Source: Tetracladium setigerum (lineage: Eukaryota > Ascomycota > Leotiomycetes > Helotiales). From it: DNA of 64,000 nucleotides. A program made the translations under genes and the position numbers. Below are positions 34,243-45,789 of this stretch, in pieces. How positions within the stretch are numbered: position 1 is the first letter of the stretch; the number at the start of each line of letters is the position of its first letter. The stretch covers positions 620,001 to 684,000 of the forward strand of contig PZJY01000002.1 in assembly GCA_031472005.1 (NCBI GenBank). The letters are read 5' to 3'. The notes below the pieces were generated by a model. That model was not told where the DNA came from. It searched no databases and saw nothing but the letters and a program-made list of their open reading frames with translations.

Positions 34243-36574
34243 ATGGCGTTTCATGGCACTAGTAGGGGGTCTTCAAGGGGAAGAGGAGGAAGCTCAGGTG
34301 GATTTGGAGGCCGAGGAGGTTCGCGAGGAGGGTCACGAGGGGGGCCCGTGGAGGAGGAAGAGGCGGAGGACGTGGTGGAGCGAGAGGTGGTGGGAGAGGC
34401 GGTAACTCCAGAGGAAGAGGACGTGGAAAACCTGTATTTGACAGTGTAAGATTGGCTCAGCAGCAAGAAGGGTTTGTTTTGGAAAGGATTTTTTAAGTCG
34501 GAGAAGTTGGCTAATGAATTACAGGGAGAAACAAGCCAGGTCGGATTCTGAGGCTTCTGAAGAAGAAGAGGAAGACGAGGTGGACAGCCAGGAAGAGCTT
34601 AGCGAGGACGAAGATGATGAGCCAGCCGTTCCTGTGCGCTCCTATGCTGCGCTCATGCAGTCTCTTTCTGCTGACGCCGAACCTCAATCTAAAAGGAGGA
34701 AACTTCAGCATGGTTCGGACTCCAAGACACGTGAGGACGATGAGCGAGAAATTGCTGTCGAGGAAGTCGACCCCCAGGAAGTTGAGGAAGGCCCCGAGAC
34801 AGCCACGGACGGCTTGATTGAGGAAGACGAGGAAGAGGATGCCTCTGATCCATTTGAAGCTCATTTTGCGGATCCGGACGACAATCTTCTAGCGCAGCGG
34901 CTCAAATCTATCCAGAAAGGAGAGTGGCATATCCAGAAGGCTGTTCTTCGCAATGTCGGCAAGGCTATCTTTAGCTTTCCACAGTCAGAGGGTCTCAGCG
35001 ATTTCTCTCCGAGTGTGGCGTCTGGCCCAGAAGCTCTGAAGCTAAAGCAGAAACTTGTTGGAATCATCACAAAGCAGCGGCCCTCTTTTGACGACTTGGA
35101 ACAGTCTATAGCCCCATTGATGTTTGGGTATCAAGACGTCCTCTTTTGCGAGCGTAAACCAACAAATGCGGAGAATTTGAGGAGACTAGCTTGTCTCCAT
35201 GCTGTTAATCACGTCTTCAAGTGAGTATAGCCTCGGGCCATGCACTCATAGTTTTAAACTAATTGATCTAGGACTCGGGATCGTGTTATCAAAAACAATG
35301 CCCGCCTTGCGAAAGAAGACAACAACAACAATGACCTAGATTTACGGGATCAAGGATTTACACGACCAAAGGTGCTCATGATTCTTCCAACTCGAGATTC
35401 TTGCGTCAAGATGGTCAACATGATCACCAGCATATGTGAACCCGAGCAGCAAGAGAATCGCAAACGTTTCGACGATTCCTATTTTGAGAAAGAGGAGAAG
35501 TTCTCTACTGATAAGACAGATGATTTCAAGGACCTATTTGGTGGAAATGACGACGATATGTTCAGACTCGGACTTAAATTCACACGAAGAACGATCAAGT
35601 ATTTTTCTCAATTTTACAACTCCGATATCATATTTGCCAGTCCATTGGGTCTACGAATGGCACTAGAGGGGAAAGAGGACGCAAAAGGGGACTACGATTT
35701 TCTGAGCTCGATCGAAATGGTGATTGTTGATCACGCCGACGCTCTTCTCATGCAAAATTGGGAACACGTAGAATACATTTTCGAGCATCTCAATCTACAG
35801 CCGAAAGAAGCTCACGGTTGCGATTTCAGCAGAGTGCGGAGCTGGTATTTGGACGACAACACCAAGAACTTCAGGCAAACAATTGCATTTTCAGCCTTCA
35901 ACACTCCTGAAATCAACACACTTTTCTTCAATCAGTCGAAGAACTGGGCTGGAAAGGTCAAGATCAACTCAACTTATGCTGGTGCCATTCAAGAGCTAGG
36001 CCTGAAAGTCAAGCAGACATTCTCTCGATTGGAATCGCCTTCTTTCGCAACAGATCCGGATACTCGATTTACGTACTTTACCACAGCTATCATCCCATCT
36101 CTGATGAGGCAGACTAAAGATTCTGCCGGAACGGTCATATTTATCCCTTCTTACCTTGACTTTGTCAGAGTTAGGAACTACTTCGCGACATCTCAAAGCA
36201 CCAGCACTCTCTCATTTGGCAGTATATCAGAGTATACGTCTGTTCAAGAAGTAGCCAGGGCCAGATCGCATTTCCTTAGCGGAAGACACACCGTTTTACT
36301 TTACACTGAGCGGGCACATCATTTCAGACGTTATCAGCTCAAGGGGGTTCGAAAAGTGATCATGTATGGAATACCCGATAATCCAATCTTCTACAAGGAA
36401 ATTGTGGGTGGTTATTTGGGTAGCAGTGTGCAAGCAGGCAAGATGGATCCTGGAGAGGGAAGAGCAAGAGTGATCTTCTCGAAATGGGATCTGCTGAAGC
36501 TAGAAAGAGTAGCTGGGACAGAGAGGGTTGGAAAAATGATCAAGGACAAAGGCGATACCTTTGATTTCCTGTAG
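34243..36574 (+). CDS. UTP25: U3 snoRNP-associated protein UTP25, with a frame break
   Basis: Nucleolar factor for 18S rRNA processing, a DEAD-like helicase fold lacking canonical ATPase motifs (Def/Utp25 family). Exons: 34243-34471, 34525-35220 and 35272-36574; intron 1 has a GTTTGT donor. Exon 1 encodes a Gly/Arg-rich (GAR) nucleolar domain ending G-K-P-V-F-D-S. Exon 2 begins with long acidic runs, then F-S-F-P-Q-S-E-G and Y-Q-D-V-L-F. Exon 3 carries the diagnostic blocks V-L-M-I-L-P-T-R-D-S-C, D-D-M-F-R-L-G-L-K-F-T, S-D-I-I-F-A-S-P-L-G-L-R, V-D-H-A-D-A-L-L-M-Q-N-W and S-E-Y-T-S-V-Q-E-V-A-R-A-R. One G is missing in the G6 run 34339-34344: without it the GAR domain leaves frame. Expected length about 742 residues. 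Confidence 0.94.
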
Positions 36575-36734
36575 TAGTTTGCTAGATACCAACATTGTTT
36601 ATTCATACAAAGTAGTCTATTTCATACCTACTCAACGCCAGCCAATGCAAGTTGCTCATCTTGATACAACCCATACAAATTTGTATACATATAATACACC
36701 CCACCACATCAATAAGCTCTCGGGAATTGCTCTC

Positions 36735-37394
36735 CTAGACCTTTCCACCCCATCTCTTCTCAGCATTCCCCGAATCGTCTCTCTCAGCCATTTCCAATTC
36801 GCTAATCTTCTCCACCATGTCCTCCAATTCTTTCTGCCCATTTGGCCTATACCTCGTCACCTTGTCGATATTCTTTGCCGTCATCTCTGCAACTTCCTTT
36901 CCCTCCCCTCTCTCCCTTGCAATCGTCCTCGCCGTCAACGCAAATCGCATGTCCTTTGGTCCATCAACAAGTTCGAGGATTGCAGAAGGCGCCTGATCCC
37001 CTTGAGCGGTTCAATGCGTAGAACACGTGTGTAGCCCCCGGGGCGTGTGAGGTATCGTTCACGGATGGGTCCAAATAATTTGGGCATCATTTCCATTGGG
37101 CTCTATGTTCCAACATTTACACATTAGTACACAATTCCTCTACCTAGAAACAGTAGAGGGGGTCCAAGGGGGATATACATAGAAAATAGCCTCCGCAGCA
37201 TGTCTGCTGGCAACAGTATTCTTCTTTCCCAGTGTAATCAGCTTCTCGGCGAGACGCTGTGCTTCCTTCGCTTTGGGCCAGGTGGTAGATATCGATTCGT
37301 GTTGGAAGAGGGAGGTGACTAGATTGCGAAGGAGGGCTTGTCTATGTGCTGAGGAGCGGCCAAGATGGCGGTATTTTAATCTTGCGCCTGCCAT
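36735..37394 (-). CDS. MRPL8: Mitochondrial ribosomal protein bL17m, with a frame break
   Basis: Large-subunit mitoribosomal protein homologous to bacterial L17. Exons 37394-37179 and 37102-36735. The bL17 core is plain: R-H-L-G-R-S-S-A-H-R-Q-A-L-L-R-N-L-V-T-S-L, then W-P-K-A-K-E-A-Q-R-L-A-E-K-L-I-T-L-G, A-E-A-I-F-Y, and after the intron P-K-L-F-G-P-I-R-E-R-Y and G-Y-T-R-V-L-R-I-E-P. A fungal C-terminal extension follows (D-G-P-K-D-M-R-F-A-L-T-A-R-T). One base is missing at C4 36998-37001, just after E-P-L-K-G. Expected length is about 194 residues. It converges on UTP25 (160-bp gap) and is divergent from another mitochondrial gene, MIC12. Confidence 0.93.
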
Positions 37395-37759
37395 TGTAGC
37401 GGGCCGTTATATCAAAACACCAATTTTCCAATTGAAAGACCGATGAGCGCGGAAACCGAGTGGGCTTGTTGGCGTGAAGTCGTTTTTGGTTGTGCTGTCG
37501 ATTGATTTTGGAGCAGGTCGTCGTCGTTCGACTTGCAGCTCTCCCGAAAAATCTCTCGGCATTTCAAAAGTTCTCAAGCCAGCCGCAATCCTTGGCTCGA
37601 CAACATCATCTACCAACCTCGCATTCAGGTCACTCTCTTCAACCCGACACTCTCCGGAGGGAGTTCTCACAGCTGCCATCGACCTACACTCGCTTCGTGA
37701 ATCCCATTTCTACACACAAAAATATACGTATGCGCAGCAGGCGCTTCAATTAAGCAATA
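37395..37759. promoter_or_regulatory. divergent promoter of two mitochondrial genes
   Basis: 365 bp between the starts of MRPL8 and MIC12. Both products work in mitochondria, so joint regulation is plausible. No defined site seen. Confidence 0.5.
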
Positions 37760-38758
37760 ATGGGTTTCACTACCGGATTTGTGAGCTATTTCCAACATCC
37801 CCATCGTCAATTGCATCGATTTTGGCTTGCAAAGGATATAGCTGATACATGTGATTGATTAGACAGGAGGAGTTACCCTAACTCTTGGTCTGGCCTACTT
37901 GACCGTCCTCGCCCACGAACGAAATCGCCAATCTCAAGCTTTCGCCCTCCGCTCTCAATCGCGCGTGCTCACCTCCCTCCTCGAACCCACTCCTCTCCCA
38001 CCACCACAGACTCGCGCAGAGCTCGCTCGTGAGGAGCGCAGTAACTTAATTGAAACTGCAAAGGACAGATGGAACGAGGAGGTCGAGAATGCAGTTAGGT
38101 GGGTTCAGAGAACGGATTTCGATGAGATCAGAGAAGGGTTGGAGGGTGCGGTTAGTAGGTTATTGGGAGGGGGATTGGAAAAGGGAAGGGATGGTGTTGA
38201 GGCTGGCGAGAAGATTGTAGGTGGTAAGGTGCAGGAGGCCGTGGATGCTAGTAGGGCGAAGGCGAGGGAGGCGGGGCAGAGCGCTGCTGAGGGGGTTGAT
38301 AAAGCTGCTGGGAAGGTGATTGCTGGTGCTGAAAGAGCTAGTGCAGAGGCAAAAGAGGGGGAGAGCAGGATTGCTACTTTGGCGAAGGCTAAGGCTGAGG
38401 AAACTAAAGTAAAGGCTGATCACGCTGGAGCTGAAGCCAAGAGCGGACTGAAAGATGCCGCTGATTCTATCCGCAATAGTGGAGGAACAGTAGATGCTGC
38501 TCGTGGAGCAGTGAGAGATGCTATCGCAAAGGGCATTGAAAAGGGCAAGGAGGTCTTTGGGGAAGCCAAATCTGCGGTGGAAACTGCAGCTGGGAAGGTA
38601 GAAGCAAAGGTTGGGTCGGTTAAGACTGACCCTGTTGAGAAGGCCTTGCAGCAACGTTATGAAAAACCGAGCGGATTGGAGAAGAGTGTGGCACAGGCGT
38701 TGGAGGAAAGGTACAAGCCCATTGATTCGAGGGATAACACAGTTTTGAGGGGGTTTAG
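37760..38758 (+). CDS. MIC12: MICOS complex subunit MIC12 (AIM5/FMP51)
   Basis: Inner-membrane protein at mitochondrial crista junctions. Exon 1 (37760-37780) codes only seven residues, M-G-F-T-T-G-F; exon 2 starts at 37863. The N-terminal membrane segment, T-G-G-V-T-L-T-L then A-Y-L-T-V-L-A-H-E-R-N, is the family hallmark. It is followed by W-N-x-E-V-E-N-A-V-R-W-V-Q and a long Ala/Lys/Glu-rich amphipathic helix region of about 180 residues. As sequenced, the frame runs on to a stop at 38780. One more G in the G5 run 38749-38753 would give the end N-T-V-L-R-G-V and a stop at 38758, which fits the family better, so I set the end there. Expected length about 305 residues. Confidence 0.88.
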
Positions 38759-38780
38759 GTGTAAATATAGATTGTATTAA

Positions 38781-40369
38781 TGTGTTCACTACTCTGCCTT
38801 TATGTATCAAGGTTGCGGGAATGTTTCTGAGTAGTACTTGCCTATCATGGCAACTCTCCCGTGGAATAGCACTATTTCTTCAACTTCAGTCTTGTTACAT
38901 ACAAACAATTGCACAACGAAGATTCAGACTCTGCTTTCAGATCACGCGATCGTCTCATTACTCATAACCTGAATCGCTCAGCAAATTGCCAGAATTTGTC
39001 GGGCTGAAACAATATCACATTTCCTTCATTTTCGTATTGATCTTCCCCTGATTGTCTTGCACTACTCACGTCCTCTGAGCTCTAGATCTTGACTACATGG
39101 AAGTTTCCAATCCTCAAACCTAGAACGACACTTTTTCACATCGACCTCCTGATGCAAGTTTTCGGACTTTTGCAAGATGCTAGCTCGGATGACCACTCAG
39201 CACTCCATGGAATACCTACCAAACTATTCAGAGGCAGAAATCTTTGAGGAAGGCATAAGGTGAGGAGTATAGCTATATTCGATAAGAACAGAAAGGATAA
39301 ATCCGATGATTAAATAGAGCATCAGACCAACGACACACTTCAGAAACCACTACTGAGCTTCAAGCTCCTTCAGCTTCGATGGCTACTCGGGATCTATCAC
39401 TTCGCGTTAAATCTTAATTTTATATTCATACCTAAGCATTCAGGTTCAGTAATGCGTGCGGTTTTCCTTCTAGCACCTCTAGCGATATCCCCTCACAAAA
39501 ATATACTCGACGCATTATCAACACACTATCAACATCACCATCGCCGTCACCGCCACTATCACTACCATCTTCAAGTAATATTTGGAAAAAAAAAAAAAAA
39601 TTGGAAAAAAGGGGGGGAACATGTCTCTCTCTCCTCACGTCCAACCTCGACCGCTTCAACCTTAACCTCTTAAAGCCTCTAAGACCGCTAATCTCGCGAT
39701 AATCGACAGCGAGCAGGAAACGACAGTATACCGAAAATCAACAACAGCTATTCACAAACCACACATCTTAAAGGCAATGTATACGACGCAGGTTCTATTG
39801 AGACAGCGTCGCCAGAAAGTGATGAAGTGCACACGTGATACATTGCCTCCATCTCGCTCTTCCTCTCCTTGCACATCACATAACAGCCACCGCATTCTCG
39901 GACGTCTTGAAGCCAAAATAGCCAAAATAGCCAAAAATTACTAATTCTATCGGTTTCAGTGATGCAACCGAGCCTACTTTTTATACCGGAGAGCTTTGGA
40001 CAATTTACCCCTCGAAGATGGCCAAGACATTACCAAGAGAGCAATTGTTCAACACTTCAACTTTGCGAAACATTCTTAGAGTTGACATTGACAAAAGCTG
40101 TGTGTTCACATAGTATGTCTGGAGCTTACTGATCTGATGCTCTGGTGTCAGAAATTTTCTGTTGCTTCACTATTTTTTTCAATTTCGGATTTGCGTGGTT
40201 TGGTCTGACGCGTGTGCATCCATCTCCTTCAGATCTAAATCCAGACTAGAAGAGAACCGCTTTCGAATACCTCCACCTCTCTGTCAAGTTTCATCTGCGT
40301 TTAAGATTGTTTGAAAAATAATGATAAAATCTGCAAGACGCTTGGGATAAGCAGTAAATTGAGGGATAG
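38781..40369. other. gene-poor gap after MIC12
   Basis: No gene supported. It contains a 15-base A run at 39586-39600 next to a G run. The minus-strand relic described separately begins to its right. Confidence 0.5.
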
Positions 40370-41208
40370 TCAGCTATTCACTAACAAACACAAGTCTTCA
40401 CGAGAATCACAGGTGAACCATGACTTTCGTGGTCGAAACTGTTGAAGCTGGGAAGCAATCCTCTTCGCATCATTATAACTTCGCTTTCTTATCTTATGCT
40501 GAATGCCTCTAGTCAATAAGACTACAATAATCTGCCCCCTTTTCTTAGACAACCATCGACTTGTCCAGGTTCGCCCTGTTCAAGTCACCCAGGCCTTTGC
40601 TTTGGCGAATAACCGGGCATATTCACCTTCGTTCCTTCTGGTGTACCAGTCAGAAAACTCCCCCTTTGGAGATTTCTATTGATTCTCCACCGTTGCTTTG
40701 GCCATAAACTCACTATATTTGATAAGTTTTCGCATTCTTCCCAGCCCAGTAAACAAATACATAATTTCATTCCAGACGGCAATATTCAAAGTACCGTCAA
40801 GTTCTATTTTGCTGTCGTTAATTCTCCCATTGTCGTTCAATACGACACTGTCAAACATGAAATACTAAATGTTAAGGGGAAAAAAGAGAAGAAATTTTTT
40901 TTAGGATTCGCCATTTACTTTTACGATTCTTGACAGTGACCGATGGCTTTGGCCACTCTCTCGTCTGCTACATGATCAATCTTGGAGCGCAATGCTTCTC
41001 TTGCAGAACCCCTTCTGATGTCGTGGGCCACGAGATGGTCAACGATTCCCGCCAACATGGCAGCCTTTTTCACACTTCTATTTATTTGATCTGCAGAAGC
41101 GGGTTTTTCAGGGACTGTACGAAGGTCTCCTTGTGTCGCGAAAGCTGCCAGGACTGGCTGGCTGAGGTTTGAAAGAGGATCGCTGAATTGATTGAGTGAG
41201 ACATACTT
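40370..41208 (-). mobile_element. Decayed tyrosine-recombinase-like coding relic
   Basis: Two protein-like minus-strand frames in an otherwise empty gap. The first (41208-40921, 95 codons, entered from a stop) contains A-H-D-I-R-R-G-S-A-R and, about 20 residues on, V-A-K-A-I-G-H. This matches the H-x-x-R and G-H core of eukaryotic tyrosine recombinases and Crypton/integrase-like proteins, where the catalytic tyrosine would follow; here a stop (TAA) comes at once. The second (40858-40370), shifted by one, has D-G-T-L-N-I-A-V-W-N, E-F-S-D-W-Y-T-R-R-N-E-G-E-Y and further coding-like sequence, interrupted by in-frame stops at about 40676 and 40583. No intact ends or target duplications were found. 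Family assignment is by motif memory only. Confidence 0.5.
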
Positions 41209-41751
41209 CTAGTCGAGCTTACAATGAACAACAAGAATATCACAAATTGCTACAACCTGTCAGTAATGACATATTAGCATCGTTCCTTCGTAATATTAGC
41301 GCTAGGGTCAGAAGAGATCATTTACAGCCTCTGGGATCTGAAGAACAATCCTGATGTGGCAGAAGTCGCGTGCGGAATCGCAAATAAGTAGTCCCTTTCT
41401 GCTCGATCGACTCGTCTGGTTTGACTGCCCCGCCAGGTGTCTCCTATAGTTATAGACCCTGAAATCTTTAGTGATTCATGATGAAATAAGCGCCTTTCTT
41501 CACTTTGTGTTGCTCGACAAGGAACTTTGACGTCGTACGATGTTGATTTCTTTTCGGTTGACACTGGTTAGTATGTTATCACTTTGACACTGAAAGAGAG
41601 GCGTCATCATCTTCATAATTTCATATCAGTTACTGCATTCCAACAAGACATTTCGTTCTCGACATGCAACTCTATGCGACTTAAATTCTATACCTTTAAC
41701 CAAATAGATGAACGAACACAACACACCCTCCACCCACTCAAGGACCCATCC
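41209..41751. other. gap between relic and SDR gene
   Basis: A minus-strand open frame at 41322-41564 may be an upstream part of the relic, but it has no motif I recognise. Otherwise empty. Confidence 0.35.
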
Positions 41752-43079
41752 TCATCCCCCATTAGCACAAACCACGCTTCCAGTACACCACACCGCATCA
41801 GGCGTACACAACATGCCCACAATCCCCGCAATCTCCCCCACATATCCGGTCTCCCGCCAGCATTCTCCGCATCCTCCCTCAGATCCTCATCATCAATCTC
41901 ACGAATCCTCATACCTGGTGCATGCAAGATATGAGGTCTCAATAACTTCTTAAATTCCGGCGTCGTACCGGCCCACATGTCTGTCTTGACGGGACCGGGG
42001 TTGACGGAGTTGACGGTGCAGCGGTCGGCGAGTTCGTTGGCCCATGTTCGTGTCATGGCTTCGAGGGCTGCCTTGGTTCCGCCGTAGACTGGATGGGTTC
42101 GGTTTTGTTAGTATATGATATATGCCTGAATTTGGCGCGCGGTGGGGGGCGCGTGTTGGTGAAGTGGGGAAATAGAAATGAAGGGTTTTAAGAGAGGATG
42201 GTTTTACATACCAGTCTGTTGTTCAAAACCAAGAGAAGCTGAAACGGAGGACATGTTTACTATACGTCCAGATCTGTCATAGGGCAGGTAAGGTTGAACA
42301 GCTTGGGTGAGAAGTAGAGGACCGAGAACGTTGATTCGGTATTGCCATTCATAATCTTCGATGGTGACGTTTTCTAAGAAAGTGTTCTTGGAAACACCAG
42401 CGTTGTTGATTAGGATGTCAATTTGGAATTTGGAGGTTGAAGGGTCAGTGAAGTGGGCTTTGGCTGCGTTGACTGGAGAGAGTGTGTGTTAGTTCTATTT
42501 GCAGTTTGTGGGCTTTGGGGAAAAGTCCTTCTGAGGTTTTAAGTGTGGGAGAGTCCATGGAAGTTGTTGGGTCTTGAGGTTTCCATGAGAACTTTACTCT
42601 GGTAAGAAGACATTGGTATTCAAGTTTCATGGAACCCGAGATACTCAAATTCAACAATCCCACCCAGGCTTTCCACAACACAAACATCCACAACACAAAC
42701 ATCCAGATACACCAGACGAAAATATGGAATTCGCCATGACGAACCTAAAAGTGGTGGTCCTGTAGGGGTTCCCATATCTGCTTGAACAACAAGACACTGG
42801 ATCCCAAACTCCTTTGTCAAAGATTCAGAGAGGTCTTGAGAGGCTTTTGCCGAAGACTCAGAAGTGTAATTGAGCACCAGATTCGCTCCTTTGGCAGCGA
42901 GGTTCTGGGCGATGGAAAGTCCAATACCTGACAATTATATTAATATTTCTTCTTATCTCAAAACAGTGACAAAAGTGGGAAATGAACATACCTCGAGAAG
43001 CACCAGTAACAATAGCCAATTTCCCCTCCAGCGATCTCTGGACGAGAGGCTTTGGGGTGGAGTTTGCTTCAGAAGACAT
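41752..43079 (-). CDS. Short-chain dehydrogenase/reductase, with a frame break
   Basis: Classical NAD(P)-dependent SDR of about 289 residues. Exons: 43079-42992, 42927-42745, 42472-42212 and 42088-41752; the third intron begins GTATGT, the second GTTCGT. The cofactor motif T-G-A-S-R-G-I-G-L-S is split by intron 1. Then come N-N-A-G, the strand-5 serine region N-M-S-S-V-S-A-S, the Y-x-x-x-K catalytic pair in V-Y-G-G-T-K, and V-N-P-G-P-V-K-T-D-M. One base is missing at the C3 run 41853-41855 (coding GGG). Restoring frame there gives A-G-G-E-T-G-Y-V-G-E and the usual C-A-N-G-G end at 41752; without it the frame runs on past 41700. Substrate unknown. Intron 2 (272 nt) contains a short direct repeat of TTTGTGTTGTGGATG. 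Confidence 0.9.
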
Positions 43080-43452
43080 AATGGGATTGGTTTCGTGTAA
43101 ATTGATAGTGAAAGAGAGATCAAAAGAATCACAAAAATTTGGGAGAAGCCACAGATATTTATTTCAAAAAGTGGAAAGAGTCAAAGCAGAGAGAGAAAAA
43201 AGAGACGAGGCAAGTGATCACTTTTTAATACGCCAGTCCGCCTCCTCCTCCTCCTCCTCCTCCTCCCCCCACTTCAACCTCTCCAAAGCGCCCTTTAGCA
43301 GTTTAAGCGGCCACTTCCGAAGCGCACCAATCACAAGCCAGCAATCCGACCTCCCAAAATCCCAAAAGCTTCAACACCAGCAGTTCTAGAACGAAACCTC
43401 CCATTTGCGGCCCAGGTTAATAATAAATACAACCAACCACTAACCCGCGAAG
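43080..43452. promoter_or_regulatory. divergent promoter, SDR and ARD1
   Basis: 373 bp between start codons, with a (TCC)n tract at 43241-43265. Pyrimidine tracts of this kind are common in fungal promoters. Confidence 0.5.
43241..43265 (+). repeat. (TCC)n microsatellite
   Basis: Eight copies of the CCT/TCC triplet followed by a C6 run, in the SDR/ARD1 promoter. Confidence 0.85.
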
Positions 43453-44447
43453 ATGGATATCCGTCTACTGCGGTCTTCGGATATTCCCCATGTTCAACAT
43501 GCCAATATCACCAATCTCCCCGAGAAGTTCGTTCCCCTCCAAAATTATCCCTCCCCCTCCAAATCCAATTCAATTCATATAGCACACATACACCCCTCCG
43601 TCTAGGTACCTAGTAGCTAACCACTGCCTATCTGTGGCCTTGCTATATAGCTATTTCATGAAATACTACCTCTACCATGCCCTCTCCTGGCCTCAACTCT
43701 CCTACGTGGCAGTCGATGTCTCCCGCCCTTCCAAATCGCCCTATGACTACCCCCGCATCGTCGGCTACGTCCTCGCGAAGATGGAGGAAGATCCCCCGAT
43801 GGAGTGCAGCATGGACACATCACCAGTTTGAGTGTCATGCGGACGCATAGACGATTGGGAATTGCTGAGAAATTGATGAGGCAGAGTCGTATGTCACCCT
43901 GTGTTTTCTTCGCACCTCTTCCAAACTACCTACCTACCTATGCCCCCTAGCCTATACCTCAAAAAAACCAAAAAAAAGGTCATCCGTATTTTGGATGGGG
44001 AGAATTGTGCCAAATAGCTTCAAAAGCATTGATTGATGACAATTGCTAATCTTGCATCATGGTGGAATAGAAAGAGCAATGGTCGAAACCTTCCAAGCAC
44101 AATACGTCTCCCTCCACGTCCGCGTCTCCAACAACGCCGCTCTTCGCCTCTACCAAGACACGCTCAACTTCAAGAACGAATCCGTCGAAGCCAAATACTA
44201 CGCTGACGGCGAGGATGCCTACAGCATGAAACTCGATTTGGGATTTATCAGGGAGGAGATCTTGGATGATGAGGAGGAGAGTAGGGGGGAGGAGAAGGAT
44301 GAGGGTGAGCCGGTGGGGGAGTTGGGGAAGGCCGGGGGTGATGCGGGCGTTAATGGGGAAGAGAAGGAGAAGAAGAGGAAGGTTAGGGTTGGGAGGGGGT
44401 TGGGGGTGGGTGAGTTGGTGGAGAGGAATGAGAGTCAGAAGGGTTGA
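43453..44447 (+). CDS. ARD1: N-alpha-acetyltransferase NatA catalytic subunit, with a frame break
   Basis: GNAT enzyme (Naa10) that acetylates nascent N-termini at the ribosome with its Naa15 partner. Exons: 43453-43526, 43651-43888 and 44071-44447; the first donor is GTTCGT. M-D-I-R-L-L-R starts the fold. The core follows: L-P-E-N-Y-F-M-K-Y-Y-L-Y-H-A-L-S-W-P-Q, V-G-Y-V-L-A-K-M-E-E, H-G-H-I-T-S-L-S-V, and the acetyl-CoA loop R-R-L-G-I-A. Then come L-H-V-R-V-S-N-N-A-A-L-R-L-Y and Y-Y-A-D-G-E-D-A-Y-S-M-K. The C-terminal tail is acidic then Lys/Arg/Gly-rich. One C is missing in the C5 run 43793-43797 (E-E-D-P-P-D-G); the frame otherwise stops 11 codons later. Expected length 229 residues. Confidence 0.95.
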
Positions 44448-45084
44448 GCAGGGTGGAGTGTGAAATGGATATGCGTGGCATTGCATCGGGGTTTAGGGGA
44501 TACAAAAACTTTTAGATGAGCAAGTTTGCTGGAAATGTTTCTTCGGATCATTAAAGCATGGAAGCAAAGAGAGAGATAAAGAAAATAAAAATACCAAATC
44601 TTGCAAGCCACTTCTCTGGTGCGTTTTGCAATGTTCATGTCGGAAGAGACCTTTTCTATTAGTTTGAGAAGGTTCGAGTCGAGTGGCCATCTCGTTCCTA
44701 AAAAGATGACCAGAAACGGGCATCTTTATAAACGCTAATCCTCTTTCTATTGGATGAGGACATATGTCCCATGGCTGGGTGAATGCTTTGATTAACCTCA
44801 CTTGCTCAACTGTTTCTTCATCACTTAGGCTGCAGGAGAAATCACATGGATGTTTTATTTGTTTTGTTTTTGTCCTTTTGATTCCTTATTTAGAAGGGGA
44901 AAAATACACCGAGAACATGCGTCCAGTAAAGCACCAGTCACGCCAGCCAAGTCATTATACACATGCGTTTCCTATTCGCATTTCCTCATCTACCCTCATT
45001 AAATTCCAAGACCATTAAACAGCTTAGTTGAATGGGCTAGAATGATGTTAGCTAATGGGTTAACGTATCGAAATTTCAGGAGAC
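44448..45084. other. convergent 3' gap, ARD1 and small membrane protein
   Basis: About 640 bp with no supported gene. Confidence 0.5.
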
Positions 45085-45789
45085 TTACTTGGTGTGGGTT
45101 CCCCACCATGTCAAGAACAGGGAAAGACCAACAGTCTCGAAGACGCGAGCAAGAGCACCAACGGCAACAGTATCAAGAGGTCGCTTCTCAGTGAAGACTT
45201 GAGCGATGAACTGCGTATTATTAGCACACATTCATAAGGTAACTGGAAAATTAAAAGGACGTACCGAAGGAGCAGAGCTGGCGAAGAAGATCAAAGATCC
45301 CAAGTATGCAGCACCCTTGTATGAGAGAGTACCAGTGGCATTGATCAAAGCACCAACACCATATGATTGAAGGGCAGAGCCAGCAAGGGAAGTTCCCCAA
45401 GCAGCAGCAGCAGAGGCGGCCTCCTTTGACTTAACAAACTCCTCCTTGGAGTTTGCGGATTGGGCACGGTGGTAGGTGTCGCCAAAGACTGGGCCGAGGA
45501 CGGCGAGGGAGGCAGCGTGGTTGAAAACCGTGCCAAGAGCGATGGCAGAGGGCTTAACTGGTGGAAGGTCTGGGGAGAGAGAAATGTCAGTTGGTGATCA
45601 TAAGGATTGTAGATGATGGCATTGAATGATGTGAAGTGGTCATGGAGTATCAATTGAGACGATCTCATCATTGGAGCTGAAGATTAAAGCTCTCCATAGC
45701 TTCCAAACGATGTCGTCACGAAGCTCCCTGATCACCCCACACCGAAGAAGAGGAGGAGAAGAGAAAAAACACGTACAGTGGAGAGACAT
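45085..45789 (-). CDS. Small four-helix membrane protein (DUF1761-like)
   Basis: Three exons (45789-45777, 45569-45265, 45210-45085) give 147 residues in frame. Exon 1 codes only M-S-L-H-Y. Four hydrophobic stretches are visible: A-I-A-L-G-T-V-F-N-H, A-W-G-T-S-L-A-G-S-A-L, A-A-Y-L-G-S-L-I-F-F-A, and V-G-L-S-L-F-L-T-W-W-G. The second loop is Ser/Lys/Ala-rich. The layout resembles the fungal DUF1761 group of unknown function; that match is from memory and moderate. The stop follows directly after T-H-T-K. Confidence 0.7.

Noticed and set aside
41322..41564. 80-codon minus frame next to the recombinase relic
   Set aside because: Basic and Ser/Thr/Arg-rich but without a recombinase motif, so it was not merged into the relic.
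44672..44684. GGTTCGAGTC, a match to the tRNA B box
   Set aside because: No A box at the right distance upstream and no acceptor stem.
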